A stretch of 64,000 bases of DNA, from contig JAHHRW010000001.1 of NCBI GenBank assembly GCA_020025575.1, forward strand, positions 1 through 64,000. Reading direction: 5' to 3'. The notes under the pieces were generated by a model that was not told where the DNA came from, made no database searches, and was given only the letters and a program-made list of their open reading frames with translations. This document shows positions 1-9,627 of this stretch, piece by piece. The DNA is from Oscillospiraceae bacterium (lineage in GTDB: Bacteria > Bacillota > Clostridia > Oscillospirales > Oscillospiraceae). The translations under genes and the position numbers were made by a program. The number at the start of each line of letters is the position of its first letter. The first letter of the stretch is position 1.

Positions 1-53
1 GCGACGGACTGTTAATCCGCAGGTCGTTGGTTCAAGTCCAACAGGGGGAGCCA
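1..53 (+). tRNA. tRNA-Asn (GTT), 5' end cut by the window edge
   Basis: The 3' two thirds of a tRNA are visible. The anticodon stem CGGA/TCCG closes a 7-base loop CTGTTAA with anticodon GTT. The T arm is GTTGG/CCAAC around TTCAAGT, and the sequence ends with encoded CCA. The acceptor 5' strand and D arm lie before base 1. A terminator-like hairpin follows at 84. Confidence 0.93.
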
Positions 54-83
54 TTATTGGATATTAAAACTATCCAGCCGAAA

Positions 84-117
84 AGTCCTAAAGCCCAACC
101 GGTTTTAGGACTTTTTT
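84..117 (+). terminator. Rho-independent terminator after tRNA-Asn
   Basis: A 9-bp stem (AGTCCTAAA at 84-92 pairing with TTTAGGACT at 104-112) is followed by six T residues. It lies about 30 bases after the tRNA. Confidence 0.85.
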
Positions 118-198
118 GCATAACTTGTTATTAATAATAGAATATATAAGGTTAAAAGCGAGAAGTTCAGGAAAATGAACTGAACATCCACGTAATAT

Positions 199-242
199 GG
201 GCAGACAAAGGAATTATAATCTCCTTTGTCTGCCCTATTTTT
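199..242 (+). terminator. Second strong hairpin with T-rich tail
   Basis: A 14-bp perfect stem (199-212 with 222-235) is followed by TATTTTT. Outer arms CCACG (188-192) and CGTGG (244-248) extend it. It could be a back-up terminator for the tRNA transcript. Between 118 and 440 no other feature is supported. Confidence 0.65.
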
Positions 243-440
243 GCGTGGAATGCACCCTAATTTCTGAAAAACCCCTATCGTATAGCTTGGTAGAACAGTA
301 ATGATTTCTGATACGATTGTTTTATCGTACAGGCCTTATAGAAATAATCCAGTAGAGTGTATTGGATTTCATCAAACGTACGAAACATTTTTCAGATATT
401 TTAATAATATTTGAAACCCTCGCGTTTTAATATCGGGTAG

Positions 441-1345
441 AAAGATATTGAAACTTATCAGGTTAACATCTATCCAATCTCTACAGAGCCCTCCATGCCG
501 ACAGAATCCGGGTCTGTTCCTTTGGAAACAGGGTCTCAGGAACGTCCAGATGAATGGTACATTTCTCGGGCTCGGGAGGTACTTAGGCTTGTCCATCGGG
601 ACGAACCTGATGCCACGAAAATAGAAGTCATCCGGCAGAAAAATCTCTGGTGAGTCGGGACGAGGTGGAGGTGTTCTGGAAACAGGAGAATCATGCTGGC
701 CCCTCTGTAAAATTTGATGCACAGAATGGCTATCTTATTGGGGTAACCTCTTTTAGCGATCCCAATATGGACGGTCCGATCATGTCTGATGAGGAAGTGC
801 TTGGTATCGCAGAAGCTTTTTATAATAGTCTCCCATATGCACAGGGTTATGCTTTCCGGCATGTAGAAAAGATCTGTGATACGGCCTGGGTGTATTATTT
901 TGACCGGCCTATTACTGTGGAAGTTGGGAACGAAAGCCTGTCCCTGCAAAGCGACTATGAGCAGGTTCGAATCACCGTAAATCCCAGTACTGGTGCATTT
1001 GAATCATCTAACTGCTTCTATGTACCGTTATTGGACGATCACGAACCGGACGAATTGCCGCTGACCAAAGAACAGGCTATGGAAATTGTCGATCAGTCTA
1101 ATTATCTTTTCGCACCTGCGGATTCCTACGAGCTGGGGTCCAGAATTGGTATTTGTCTGCCGCATCTGTATGGTATGGCACCTAATGCTGAAAACTTGAA
1201 TTATCCATATGTCGATGTAACACGCTTGGCTTGGATCCTAACATTTCGGGATTCTGCTGATGCAGATAAAATGTTTGTCGCTGAAACAGAGATTTGTGTA
1301 GATCTTTACACCGGAGAGATACTTTCTATGGATATGAGCAGATGA
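441..1345 (+). pseudogene. Decayed hypothetical protein gene (frameshifted)
   Basis: An open stretch from 441 to 653 has protein-like composition (acidic, Pro/Thr-rich, then an amphipathic helix) and stops at TGA 651. The next frame continues without a break as a 231-residue stretch to 1345, entered near base 650 only by a GTG with no ribosome binding site. The two parts read as one protein after a single-base shift near 645-650. No start codon or ribosome binding site supports the 5' part, and stops interrupt the frame at 438 and before. The C-terminal part is rich in Asp, Tyr and beta-strand-like segments. I do not recognise the family with certainty. It resembles secreted Clostridia proteins of unknown function. 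It is most likely a non-functional remnant. Confidence 0.55.
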
Positions 1346-1795
1346 TGCTACGAAGGTGCATTAGACCGATTTATTTTGATTGAGAATAGTCAGTTGAAAA
1401 TCATAACAAATATCATTCTCTTATTCAATATCCTCAATGGTTCGTCTGGATACTTCGTTCAATGCAGACAGCACACGATAGATAAAGCGGTTTCTTGACA
1501 AAATTCTTTTTATTTCAGTTCTAAGGATTTTTGAGGTTATCATCCATGAACCCTTATAATTTAGCCCTCTGGCACTTCGTTGATGGCTTTGAGGATTGTA
1601 TTCATTTTAGTCAAAATCTCAACGATTGTCTTTCAGGACATTAGACAAAATACCCCCTGATGTAGGATAACCACATTGCTACATCAGGGGGTATCGTTAT
1701 GCCTAAATGAACCTAACGAATGTTCAAGAACTTTTTCCTGAACTTCGGTCAATGCACGCAGCCGGAAAACGCGCTCGAGAATTTTCAGTCATAAT
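1346..1795. other. Gene-poor stretch with a remnant frame and a 15-bp inverted repeat
   Basis: No complete gene is visible. On the minus strand a startless frame of about 51 codons runs from 1576 to a stop at 1421; it looks protein-like and may be the end of a lost gene. A perfect 15-bp inverted repeat (1650-1664 with 1680-1694, ATACCCCC...GGGGGTAT) forms a strong hairpin with no long T run. It may be a two-way terminator between the remnants and the AraC gene. Confidence 0.35.
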
Positions 1796-2575
1796 TTAGC
1801 TTTTATCAAACCCAGATCTTGTAATGAAAGAAGGTGCAACACCATAATTCTTTTTAAAGGCATGCGAAAAAGCTACTTCATCTGCATATCCGATTTTTTG
1901 CGCCGCTTCGATAAGTGTGGACTTGTGCTTAAGCATGGTTAAAGCAATATTGAACCGGTATTTTTTAATATATTGATAAGGTGTAATGTTCATGCTGCTT
2001 TTGAAAAGTCGTATAAAATAGTTCTTTTCAAGGTTTGTTAGTTCAAGAAGTGTTTCTAATGAGATGTCCTTGTCATAATTCTTATGGATATAGTCCAGAA
2101 CTCGATTTATTCTGGGATCTTCTATTCTTGAGATTGGATAATCACAGTTAATCAGGTATAACAAGTTGTTGAGGTATGACTCTACTAGATCGCTATACGC
2201 ATTCCGCTCCAGGGATGGGTAAGTCTGATGCGCTTCAGCCAGACGGCATAATATCTTGGCAGCCTCACCAATCAAAGGATTCGCATTGGGATCAATCTGA
2301 ATCAATGTGTCCATTTTGATTGCGGGAAGTGTAAAAAAATCGAAGAAAGAATGGTCAACTTCCGTATCCTCTTTTAGGATTAATTCAAACTTCAAATTCT
2401 GTGGGAGAAGGTAAATATTTCCTGCCTGTAGCTCATATGGGACATTATCCAATAATACAGAGACATGCCCCCGATGAATCCAATAAATTCGATTGATTCC
2501 AATTGTTTTCAAGTACCAGTCATTACTCTTCACACATCGACCGTAATGATAAGTGTTTAGATAGTCAAATAGCAT
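1796..2575 (-). CDS. AraC-family transcriptional regulator
   Basis: This 259-residue protein has an N-terminal cupin-like sensing half (about residues 10-130) and a C-terminal pair of helix-turn-helix motifs (about 160-255). The second motif carries the family signature around IGYADEVAFSHAFKKNYG and the usual P-S-FI end. Members sense a sugar or metabolite with the cupin and activate nearby promoters. The ATG follows AGGAG at good spacing. It is divergent from the fucA-fucI-kinase genes, so control of L-fucose use is the natural inference; the ligand cannot be read from sequence. Confidence 0.9.
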   Translation of the reverse strand: MLFDYLNTYHYGRCVKSNDWYLKTIGINRIYWIHRGHVSVLLDNVPYELQAGNIYLLPQNLKFELILKEDTEVDHSFFDFFTLPAIKMDTLIQIDPNANPLIGEAAKILCRLAEAHQTYPSLERNAYSDLVESYLNNLLYLINCDYPISRIEDPRINRVLDYIHKNYDKDISLETLLELTNLEKNYFIRLFKSSMNITPYQYIKKYRFNIALTMLKHKSTLIEAAQKIGYADEVAFSHAFKKNYGVAPSFITRSGFDKS

Positions 2576-2608
2576 AGCTCATTCTCCTGAGGATAATCGA
2601 TATGAGAT

Positions 2609-2636
2609 ATTATACACTTTTTTGAAGTGACTTCAA
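2609..2636 (-). promoter_or_regulatory. araC-type gene promoter with overlapping palindrome
   Basis: On the minus strand a TTGAAG -35 box (2631-2636) is 16 bases from a TATAAT -10 box (2609-2614). The -35 box is one arm of a perfect palindrome TTGAAG-TGA-CTTCAA (2622-2636), a likely operator, perhaps for self-regulation. The fuc genes start about 155 bases away on the other strand. TATAAT-like words at 2671 and 2702 could be their -10, but no good -35 is visible, as expected for an activated promoter. Confidence 0.6.
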
Positions 2637-2790
2637 GGGGAAAGCTTATTTTGGACAAGTTTAGGCTTATTATAATCATTCAAAATAAAACTGTACAATT
2701 ATATAATGACTCCTGATAAGATACAAAATCAACAAAAATTGTGAATATGATCTGGAAATAATAGGTTATTTTTAAGGAGTGTGATCTTTC

Positions 2791-3504
2791 GTGGCTCAGA
2801 TTGATGAAATTAAAGATCAAATCTGTGATGTGTGTCACAAGACGTGGCAGCTGGGGTGGGTTGCTGCAAATGACGGTAATGTTTCTGCGTTGTTGGATGA
2901 TGGTACCATTCTCGCCACGCCTACCGGAATGAGCAAGTCCTTCATTACCCCTGATAAGCTGATTCGGATTGACCGCCAAGGGAATGTTCTGGAGGCGGCA
3001 GAAGGTCTGCGTCCGTCCAGCGAAATCAAAATGCATCTGCGTTGCTATGATAAGCGGCCGGATGTCCGCAGTGTCATTCACGCCCATCCCCCAGCCGCAA
3101 CCGGGTTTGCCGTTGCACATAAAAACATGGATATGTACAACATGATCGAGGATGTTGCAGTGATCGGGTCTGTGCCTCTTACCCCATATGGCACCCCCTC
3201 CACCATTGAAGTTCCCAATGCCATCGAGCCGTATCTCGACGAGCATGATGTTATGCTCCTGGAGAACCATGGTGCACTGGCAGTTGGCAGCGATGTGATC
3301 ACTGCATTCTATCGCATGGAGAGTCTGGAACTGTGGGCTAAGATCACCATCAACGCTGTAATTTTGGGCGGCAGCATTGATATCAGCCGGTCTAACATTC
3401 AAAAACTCATTGATCTGAGAGGATACTATCGAGTTACCGGAAGACACCCTGGCTATAAGGTATTTGATCCTGATGATCCCATTCTCCACAAGAAAGAGGA
3501 GTAA
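2791..3504 (+). CDS. fucA: L-fuculose-phosphate aldolase (class II)
   Basis: It cleaves L-fuculose 1-phosphate to dihydroxyacetone phosphate and L-lactaldehyde in the cytoplasm. The 237-residue chain matches the class II aldolase/adducin family in length. Zinc-binding residues are visible as H97 and H99 in the HAHP motif and H160 in LENHGA; the acid/base glutamate is E78 in the SSE motif. The start is GTG 2791, eight bases after AAGGAG. It is the first gene of the fuc run, 196 bases before the isomerase. Other class II aldolases (rhamnulose, ribulose epimerase) look alike; the FucI neighbour decides for fucose. Confidence 0.9.
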   Translation: MAQIDEIKDQICDVCHKTWQLGWVAANDGNVSALLDDGTILATPTGMSKSFITPDKLIRIDRQGNVLEAAEGLRPSSEIKMHLRCYDKRPDVRSVIHAHPPAATGFAVAHKNMDMYNMIEDVAVIGSVPLTPYGTPSTIEVPNAIEPYLDEHDVMLLENHGALAVGSDVITAFYRMESLELWAKITINAVILGGSIDISRSNIQKLIDLRGYYRVTGRHPGYKVFDPDDPILHKKEE

Positions 3505-3700
3505 TCCAATGCGCAAGGGAACCCTTCAGCAGAAATCGCCTGAGCATGGTAACATGACAATGGGTCAACACGATCAATTCTATGAACAGATATGGATGCT
3601 GATCTTGTGATGGCGACCGGTGCAACCATCTTTTTGGCCGATACTTTTTCCAGAAGGGTTTTGTTTAACGAATATAATAAAGTTAAAGGAGTTTACGAAT

Positions 3701-5503
3701 ATGGCAGAAAGCAGACTGATTGGACGTTATCCCGCAATCGGTATTCGACCGGTGATTGACGCCCGCCGGGGACCTATGAAACTTCGCGACAGCCTAGAAG
3801 ACCAGACTATGGGCATGGCGCTGGCGGCAAAGAAACTTTTTGAAGAAAACCTTTGGTATTCCAATGGCGAGCCTGTGAAGGTTGTTGTGGCTGATTCCAC
3901 CATTGGCCGCTATCCTGAGAATGCCGCCTGTGCTGATCAGTTTAAGAGAGAAAATGTTGCAATTACACTGACCGTGACTCCATGCTGGTGCTATGGTTCC
4001 GAGACGATGGACTCTGACCCTATGACCATCAAGGGCGTATGGGGGTTCAATGGTACTGAGCGTCCCGGCGCAGTTTATCTGGCCTCTGTTTTGGCAACCC
4101 ACGCACAGAAGGGATTGCCTGCCTTTGGTATCTATGGTCATGAGGTTCAAAATCGTGATGAAGTGGATCAGATTCCTGAAGATGTAAAGGAAAAACTGCT
4201 GCGATTTGGCAGGGCAGCTGTTGCAGTTGCATCCATGCGTGGTCAGTCCTATCTTCAGATTGGTTCCATATGCATGGGCATCGGGGGTTCCATCATTGAT
4301 TCCAAGTTCATGGAGCAGTATCTGGGTCTGCATGTGGAATCTATTGATGAGGTTGAGATCCTTCGTCGTATGGAGGAGGGAATCTACGACCACGAAGAGT
4401 TTGAGAGAGCTCTGGCATGGGCTAAGGCACATTGCAAGATGGGTCGGGATGACAACCCTGATTTTGTTCGTTTTACCGATGAGGAGAAGGAAAAGCAGTT
4501 TGAGTTTACCATCAAGATGTACTGTATCATCAAAGACCTGTACAACGGCAACAAAAATCTCCCCGAGGGTTTCGAAGAAGAAATGCTCGGACATAACGCA
4601 ATTGCCGGTGGCTTCCAGGGGCAGCGTCAGTGGACCGACCACTGGCCAAACTGCGATTATCCCGAGGCTATTCTAAACTCTACCTTTGATCACAATGGTC
4701 CCCGTGAGCCCTACATCATGGCAACTGAGAACGATGTGCTGAATGGTCTGGGGATGCTGTTTATGAAGCTGCTGACCGGCAGAGCGCAGATTTTTGCGGA
4801 TGTACGTACTTATTGGTCTGCTGAGGCTACCAAGCGTGCCACCGGCTATGATCTCGAGGGAAAAGCACTGGAAAATGGTGGTCTGATTCACCTGCTGAAC
4901 TCCGGTGCAGCCTGCTTGGATGCCTGTGGTGAATGCCGCGATGAGAATGGCAATCCTGTGATGAAGAAGTGGTGGGAAGTCACAGATGCGGACGTTGAGA
5001 AGATGACTGCAGCCACCGACTGGTGCGAAGCAGGGTTCGACAACTTCCGCGGCGGCGGATTCTCCAGCCACTATGTGACCCGTGCCGAGATGCCTGTAAC
5101 CATGATTCGTCTGAATCTGGTCGACGGTCTAGGTCCGGTCCTGCAGATTGCGGAAGGTTGGACAGTAAAACTGCCCGATGACGTCAGTGACACCTTGATG
5201 GAGCGTACCAATCCTACCTGGCCATGCACCTGGTTCACACCTCGATGCGATGGCAAGGAAGGCAGCCCCTTCAAGACCGCCTATGAGGTTATGCGCAACT
5301 GGGGCGCAAATCATGGCGCTATATCTTATGGTCATGTGGGTGCTGATTTAATCACCATGTGCTCTATGCTCCGCATTCCTGTCTGTATGCATAATGTTCC
5401 TGCAGAAGATATTTTCCGTCCGGCAGCTTGGAATGCCTTCGGCATGGATAAAGAGGGACAGGACTACAGAGCCTGCGCGAACTATGGCCCCATGTACAAA
5501 TAA
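3701..5503 (+). CDS. fucI: L-fucose isomerase
   Basis: It converts L-fucose to L-fuculose, a manganese-dependent reaction. With ATG 3701 the protein has 600 residues, close to the usual 590-600. That start has TAAAGGAG ten bases upstream; an in-frame extension to 3620 has no ribosome binding site. The opening RLIGRYPAIGIRPVIDARRG and the D/E-rich active-site region with TENDVLNGL and the C-terminal GANHGAISYGHVGADL are typical of FucI. It lies between fucA and the kinase. D-arabinose isomerase activity is possible in the same fold. Confidence 0.95.
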   Translation: MAESRLIGRYPAIGIRPVIDARRGPMKLRDSLEDQTMGMALAAKKLFEENLWYSNGEPVKVVVADSTIGRYPENAACADQFKRENVAITLTVTPCWCYGSETMDSDPMTIKGVWGFNGTERPGAVYLASVLATHAQKGLPAFGIYGHEVQNRDEVDQIPEDVKEKLLRFGRAAVAVASMRGQSYLQIGSICMGIGGSIIDSKFMEQYLGLHVESIDEVEILRRMEEGIYDHEEFERALAWAKAHCKMGRDDNPDFVRFTDEEKEKQFEFTIKMYCIIKDLYNGNKNLPEGFEEEMLGHNAIAGGFQGQRQWTDHWPNCDYPEAILNSTFDHNGPREPYIMATENDVLNGLGMLFMKLLTGRAQIFADVRTYWSAEATKRATGYDLEGKALENGGLIHLLNSGAACLDACGECRDENGNPVMKKWWEVTDADVEKMTAATDWCEAGFDNFRGGGFSSHYVTRAEMPVTMIRLNLVDGLGPVLQIAEGWTVKLPDDVSDTLMERTNPTWPCTWFTPRCDGKEGSPFKTAYEVMRNWGANHGAISYGHVGADLITMCSMLRIPVCMHNVPAEDIFRPAAWNAFGMDKEGQDYRACANYGPMYK

Positions 5504-5520
5504 TTATACAAACTTCAATT

Positions 5521-5552
5521 GGGGGCACTCTTTCGGGGGTGTCTCCCTTTTT
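5521..5552 (+). terminator. Attenuator-like hairpin between fucI and the kinase
   Basis: GGGGGCAC and GTGTCTCCC pair with one bulge, followed by six T residues. The T run merges into AAAGGAG, the kinase ribosome binding site. As the genes are co-directional, it probably lowers read-through or protects the 3' end of fucI mRNA rather than ending the operon. Confidence 0.55.
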
Positions 5553-5566
5553 TAAAGGAGAAAGAC

Positions 5567-7006
5567 ATGAATTATTACCTTGCAATAGACATTGGTGCCT
5601 CATCTGGGCGGCATATTTTGGGTCATGTGGAAAATGGAAACATGATTCTGGAGGAAGTCTTTCGCTTTGATAATCTTCAGATTAGGAAGAACGGCCATGA
5701 CTGTTGGGATATGGACAATCTTTGGAGAGGGATTCTGGGCGGTCTAAAGACCTGTAAGAAAATAGGGAAAATCCCTGCCACCATTGGCATCGATACATGG
5801 GGAGTGGATTTTGTTCTGCTGGATCAAGAAGATCAGATAATTGGCGATGCAGTTGCCTATCGGGATAATCGGACAGATGGGATGGATAAACTGGTAGAGT
5901 GTAAAATCTCTCCAGCTGAGCTCTACGCCAGAACCGGCATTCAGAAAGCATCCTACAATACCATCTACCAGCTTATGGCTCTGCAGCAGGAACACCCGGA
6001 GCAGCTGCAAAAAGCGGAATACCTTCTAATGTCTCCTGACTACTGGAATTTTAGACTTACGGGCATCAAAACCAATGAATATACCATTGCAACCACGACC
6101 AATCTGATCAATGCAAGGCAGAAGACATGGGAAAAGGCAATCATTGCATCACTCGGTTTGCCGGTACATATTTTTCATGATGTGTCTATGCCTGGAACGG
6201 TAATCGGAAAACTCTCCCAAAAGATTGCTGATGAGGTGGGGTTTCAATCTGATGTGATTATGCCGGCAACACACGATACTGGTTCTGCCTTCTTGGCAAT
6301 CCCAGCGGTGGATGACAACGCTGTCTATATTTCAAGTGGCACGTGGAGCTTATTGGGTGTAGAAAATATGGAGCCCATCACCAGTGAGCAGAGCCGTCTG
6401 CAGAACTTTGCAAATGAGGGCGGTGCCTGGGGACGATATCGTTATCTGCGTAACCTCATGGGTCTTTGGATGATTCAGTCCATCCGGAGGGAACTGAACG
6501 GTGTTACCTATGTCCAAGGAAAAGAGAATCGGGTTAGGGCGCAGAAACAGTGGAGTTTCCCAGATCTGATTGCCGAGGCAAAAGGGGCACAGAATTTTGA
6601 GAGCTGGGTGGATATTAACGACCCGCGTTTCATGGCTCCGGAGAGCATGATGTCTGCGGTTAAGGAATATTGCTTGGATACCAAACAGAAAGTGCCTGAA
6701 ACCATTGGTGAAATCATGCAGTGTGTTTATCTGAGCCTTTCCAAATGCTATGCAAGAGAAATTGAAAACCTTCAGGAACTGACAGGTAGGCAGTATACCA
6801 GCATCAATATTGTTGGGGGTGGCTGTCAAGATAGCTATTTGAATCAATGCACCGCAGTCGCTACTGGGCTCACCGTCTATGCAGGTCCCGTTGAAGGTAC
6901 AGCCATTGGAAACCTGATTGTTCAGATGGTTGCTGCTGGAGAATACAGGGATTTAGCGCAGGCAAGGAAGGCGGTCAGCAGAAGTTTTGATGTTACGAGA
7001 GTGTGA
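5567..7006 (+). CDS. FGGY sugar kinase of the rhamnulokinase subfamily, probable L-fuculokinase
   Basis: It should phosphorylate L-fuculose at O1 before the aldolase step. ATG 5567 follows AAAGGAG and gives 479 residues; the frame is open to 5519 but without a start context. The first domain opens with the phosphate loop AIDIGASSGR, followed by GIDTWGVDFVLLD and the sugar-binding YRDNRTDGM. The second domain has the ATPase motif SSGTWSLLG and the late GGGCQDSYLNQ. These signatures match rhamnulokinase (RhaB) more closely than classical FucK. With FucI and FucA beside it and no rhamnose isomerase, L-fuculose is the likely substrate; dual use is possible. Confidence 0.88.
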   Translation: MNYYLAIDIGASSGRHILGHVENGNMILEEVFRFDNLQIRKNGHDCWDMDNLWRGILGGLKTCKKIGKIPATIGIDTWGVDFVLLDQEDQIIGDAVAYRDNRTDGMDKLVECKISPAELYARTGIQKASYNTIYQLMALQQEHPEQLQKAEYLLMSPDYWNFRLTGIKTNEYTIATTTNLINARQKTWEKAIIASLGLPVHIFHDVSMPGTVIGKLSQKIADEVGFQSDVIMPATHDTGSAFLAIPAVDDNAVYISSGTWSLLGVENMEPITSEQSRLQNFANEGGAWGRYRYLRNLMGLWMIQSIRRELNGVTYVQGKENRVRAQKQWSFPDLIAEAKGAQNFESWVDINDPRFMAPESMMSAVKEYCLDTKQKVPETIGEIMQCVYLSLSKCYAREIENLQELTGRQYTSINIVGGGCQDSYLNQCTAVATGLTVYAGPVEGTAIGNLIVQMVAAGEYRDLAQARKAVSRSFDVTRV

Positions 7007-7029
7007 TTCATTTTAAGGATCATGATTGG

Positions 7030-7066
7030 GACTTGCTGCCAATCGTCAAACGGCAGCAAGTCTTTT
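7030..7066 (+). terminator. Terminator after the fuculokinase gene
   Basis: A perfect 11-bp stem, GACTTGCTGCC (7030-7040) with GGCAGCAAGTC (7052-7062), is followed by TTTT. It ends the fucA-fucI-kinase run before the separate promoter of the sensor kinase. Confidence 0.8.
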
Positions 7067-7083
7067 GCGTAATTTCGACAATC

Positions 7084-7112
7084 TTGACTGTATGTACTAA
7101 AAATGCTAAAAT
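7084..7112 (+). promoter_or_regulatory. Promoter of the two-component/SBP operon
   Basis: TTGACT (7084-7089) and TAAAAT (7107-7112) are 17 bases apart, a near-consensus vegetative promoter 39 bases before the sensor kinase start. Confidence 0.7.
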
Positions 7113-7150
7113 CTTTACGTATTTCATCACAACAAAAGGGGTAAAAAGAC

Positions 7151-8902
7151 ATGGCAAAACACGGTCGAAAAAAACTGAGTATGGAAATCAGTTCCCTGAC
7201 GATCATTACATCCCTTGGCTCGGTTTTGATTCTTGGACTTACCGTTGTCTTCATGTTCATGTTCTTGTTCTCAAGACAGGCGAAAAGCGATATGGAGTAT
7301 TACATAGATAATACACTTCAGCAATTTGATGACAAAATACAATATATTAAGGATGGCGCCATCTCCATCCGGCATAACAATATCGTAGACGGGTTTTTTA
7401 ACAAAAATCATTTTGATCGGGAACAGGCGGAGACGCAGTTGACCTATTGCCTGAATCTATTTTCCCCTCGCAACATGGTAAATGAGGGAACGCCGTTCGT
7501 TGTACATGCTTACATATTTAATAATCGGCAGAACAGTATCAGAAGTAGTTATTATCCAGAAACCTTGGCCGCTGCGGAGAAGACAGATGTATATTTCAGA
7601 AATCTTGAGCAGAAATTTGTTGAAAGCGGAAAGCAGTACCAGATTTATCGTGGAGAGCGCAGCACGGAACTGTGTTTTCAGATACTGAATAGAGAAATGA
7701 AAAAAATGGGTACGTGCATTGTATCCATTCAGAATAAAGCAATCGAAGACTTGTTTTCGGGCGTACAGAAATATGAGGACAGCTGCTGGCTGGTCACGGA
7801 CTGTGACGGTCAGAGAATTGCAGCCGGCGGTGGGGAGCAGGCAATTACAGATCTTTCTGCCATATCCAACAGCACCGGTGGAGCGGTTCGTCTGGATGGG
7901 GTTATGTCCTTCTTTACCAGAGAACTGAGCGGCTTTGGTCTGCGCTCTTCCATTGCGATAGGAAAAAGTAATCTATATGCTGTGCTCAATCCAACGATGA
8001 TATCTTTTGTTTTCGTTTTAATTGTTGTTTTAATAGTGGATACGACATTGGTTCTCAGTATGAGTTATCGCATGACAAAACCGCTTAAGGAAATGGCAGA
8101 AGAAATCAGTTCCTACGGACACGAAAGTCTTACAATGCACATGTCGGATTTTCCAATTGAAGAATTTCATAGCATCAGTGTGGTCTTTAATGACATGGTG
8201 GACAGAATAAATCATCTGGTAACACAGATTTATGAGAAGGAACTTCTGGCAACCAGAGCACAGGTGAAATTTCTTCAATCGCAGATTAATCCTCATTTTC
8301 AGTTCAATATTCTGGCTATGTTTAGTCTCAGGGCCAAAATGACAGGGGATGAAGAGCTATATCAGGGATTGCGTGCATTCTCAAAGTTAATGCAGGGTAA
8401 GATTTTTAGAGAAAAAGAAATTAAGATTCGGCTATCGGAAGAAATGGAGTTGGTTAAATTTTATCTGTACCTCCAGTCAAGCCGTTTTGGAGATAAGATA
8501 ACCTATGAAATTGTATACGGAGATCCAAAGGTTGAGAATTATCGGATTCCCAGGTTGTTGATTGAACCCCTGGTAGAGAACGCGGTTTCCCATGGGTTGG
8601 AGCCGAAAAGTGGTGCGGGTCATATCCGTATAGAGGTATTTGAAGAAAACTGTCAGTTACACATCATTGTTCAGGACGATGGCATTGGATTTTCTCAGCC
8701 GGATGATATGGAAAGTCCGAGTCTGGAAAAAACTGGTCATACCTCTACCGGCATTGCAAACACCAGGCGTTTTTTGGATATTTTATATGGAGAAAACCAT
8801 AAAATGACAATTCACGGTGCTCATGGAAAGGGAACCAGGGTCGAGATCATTATCCCAGTTGAAGGGGGAACTGAAAATGTGGAAAGTAATTGCGGCAGAT
8901 GA
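7151..8902 (+). CDS. YesM-type sensor histidine kinase
   Basis: A 583-residue membrane kinase. A first membrane helix lies at about residues 14-38, an extracellular sensing domain at 40-275, a second helix at about 277-300, then a HAMP linker, the His_kinase motif and a HATPase domain. The phosphorylated histidine lies in QINPHFQFN; the usual motif is NPHFLYN, so Gln replaces Leu. The ATP site has LLIEPLVENAVSHG and DDGIGF. Such kinases sense extracellular sugars, often with a binding protein, and here a solute-binding lipoprotein follows two genes later. ATG 7151 has GGGGT upstream. Confidence 0.9.
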   Translation: MAKHGRKKLSMEISSLTIITSLGSVLILGLTVVFMFMFLFSRQAKSDMEYYIDNTLQQFDDKIQYIKDGAISIRHNNIVDGFFNKNHFDREQAETQLTYCLNLFSPRNMVNEGTPFVVHAYIFNNRQNSIRSSYYPETLAAAEKTDVYFRNLEQKFVESGKQYQIYRGERSTELCFQILNREMKKMGTCIVSIQNKAIEDLFSGVQKYEDSCWLVTDCDGQRIAAGGGEQAITDLSAISNSTGGAVRLDGVMSFFTRELSGFGLRSSIAIGKSNLYAVLNPTMISFVFVLIVVLIVDTTLVLSMSYRMTKPLKEMAEEISSYGHESLTMHMSDFPIEEFHSISVVFNDMVDRINHLVTQIYEKELLATRAQVKFLQSQINPHFQFNILAMFSLRAKMTGDEELYQGLRAFSKLMQGKIFREKEIKIRLSEEMELVKFYLYLQSSRFGDKITYEIVYGDPKVENYRIPRLLIEPLVENAVSHGLEPKSGAGHIRIEVFEENCQLHIIVQDDGIGFSQPDDMESPSLEKTGHTSTGIANTRRFLDILYGENHKMTIHGAHGKGTRVEIIIPVEGGTENVESNCGR

Positions 8903-9626
8903 TGAGACATATATAAGGGAAGCGATTAAACGCATGATGCCCTGGCAAGAGTTTGACTGTGAACTCCAAAATGTCGTTTGTGATGGGCAAGAGCTTATAG
9001 AGGAAATAGAAAATGCGCACCCTGATATTGTCATCACAGATATTAAGATGCCACGGGTGGATGGTCTGGAGGCTTGTAAATACATTAGTGAGCATTGCCC
9101 GGAGGCAGAAGTGATTGTGCTAAGTGCCTACTCAGATTTTGCGTATGCAAGAACGGCTATGCGGTATGGAGTCAGTGACTATGTTTTAAAAATTGAGCTA
9201 ATTGAAGACCTCCCAAAGTCGATTGAAAAGGCGGTTAGAAATCTGGAGAAACAGAGGGCGGAAATTCTGGACGAGTTTGAGAGAAATCCGGGAGAGTCTG
9301 AATCCAGTGATTTGTACCAGGCTATGGTGCGGTATGTTGAGGCGAATTATAGAAAAAACTTTTCTCTTGCTGATTTGGCAGAGGAGCTGCATGCAAATCA
9401 AAGTTATTTAAGCCGCCTTTATAAGAGCTGCAGCGGTGTCAATTTGTTTGACGACATATTGAAAAGAAGAATCGCAAAGTCAAAGGTATGCCTGTATACG
9501 ACAGATTGGAAGGTACACGAAATTGCGGCCTATGTTGGATTTGAAGATGCTGGCTACTTCTCCAGAGTGTTTAAAAAGCAGACCGGAATGTCACCGAAGG
9601 AATTCAGAAATACCAGAGGCGAATGA
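8877..9626 (+). CDS. YesN-type response regulator with AraC DNA-binding domain
   Basis: The partner of the kinase: a receiver domain (about residues 1-120; acidic pocket D8, D9; phosphoacceptor D55 in TDIKMPRVDG) followed by two AraC-type helix-turn-helix motifs (about 150-249). At 249 residues it lacks the long middle region of many YesN proteins. ATG 8877 is preceded by GGGGGAA and overlaps the kinase end by 26 bases, indicating translational coupling. It probably activates the importer operon starting at 11160. Confidence 0.92.
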   Translation: MWKVIAADDETYIREAIKRMMPWQEFDCELQNVVCDGQELIEEIENAHPDIVITDIKMPRVDGLEACKYISEHCPEAEVIVLSAYSDFAYARTAMRYGVSDYVLKIELIEDLPKSIEKAVRNLEKQRAEILDEFERNPGESESSDLYQAMVRYVEANYRKNFSLADLAEELHANQSYLSRLYKSCSGVNLFDDILKRRIAKSKVCLYTTDWKVHEIAAYVGFEDAGYFSRVFKKQTGMSPKEFRNTRGE

Positions 9627-9627
9627 T

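Noticed and set aside
3505..3700. Upstream start of fucI at 3620
   Set aside because: No ribosome binding site there and the added residues are unlike FucI; ATG 3701 has a strong site and gives the normal length.
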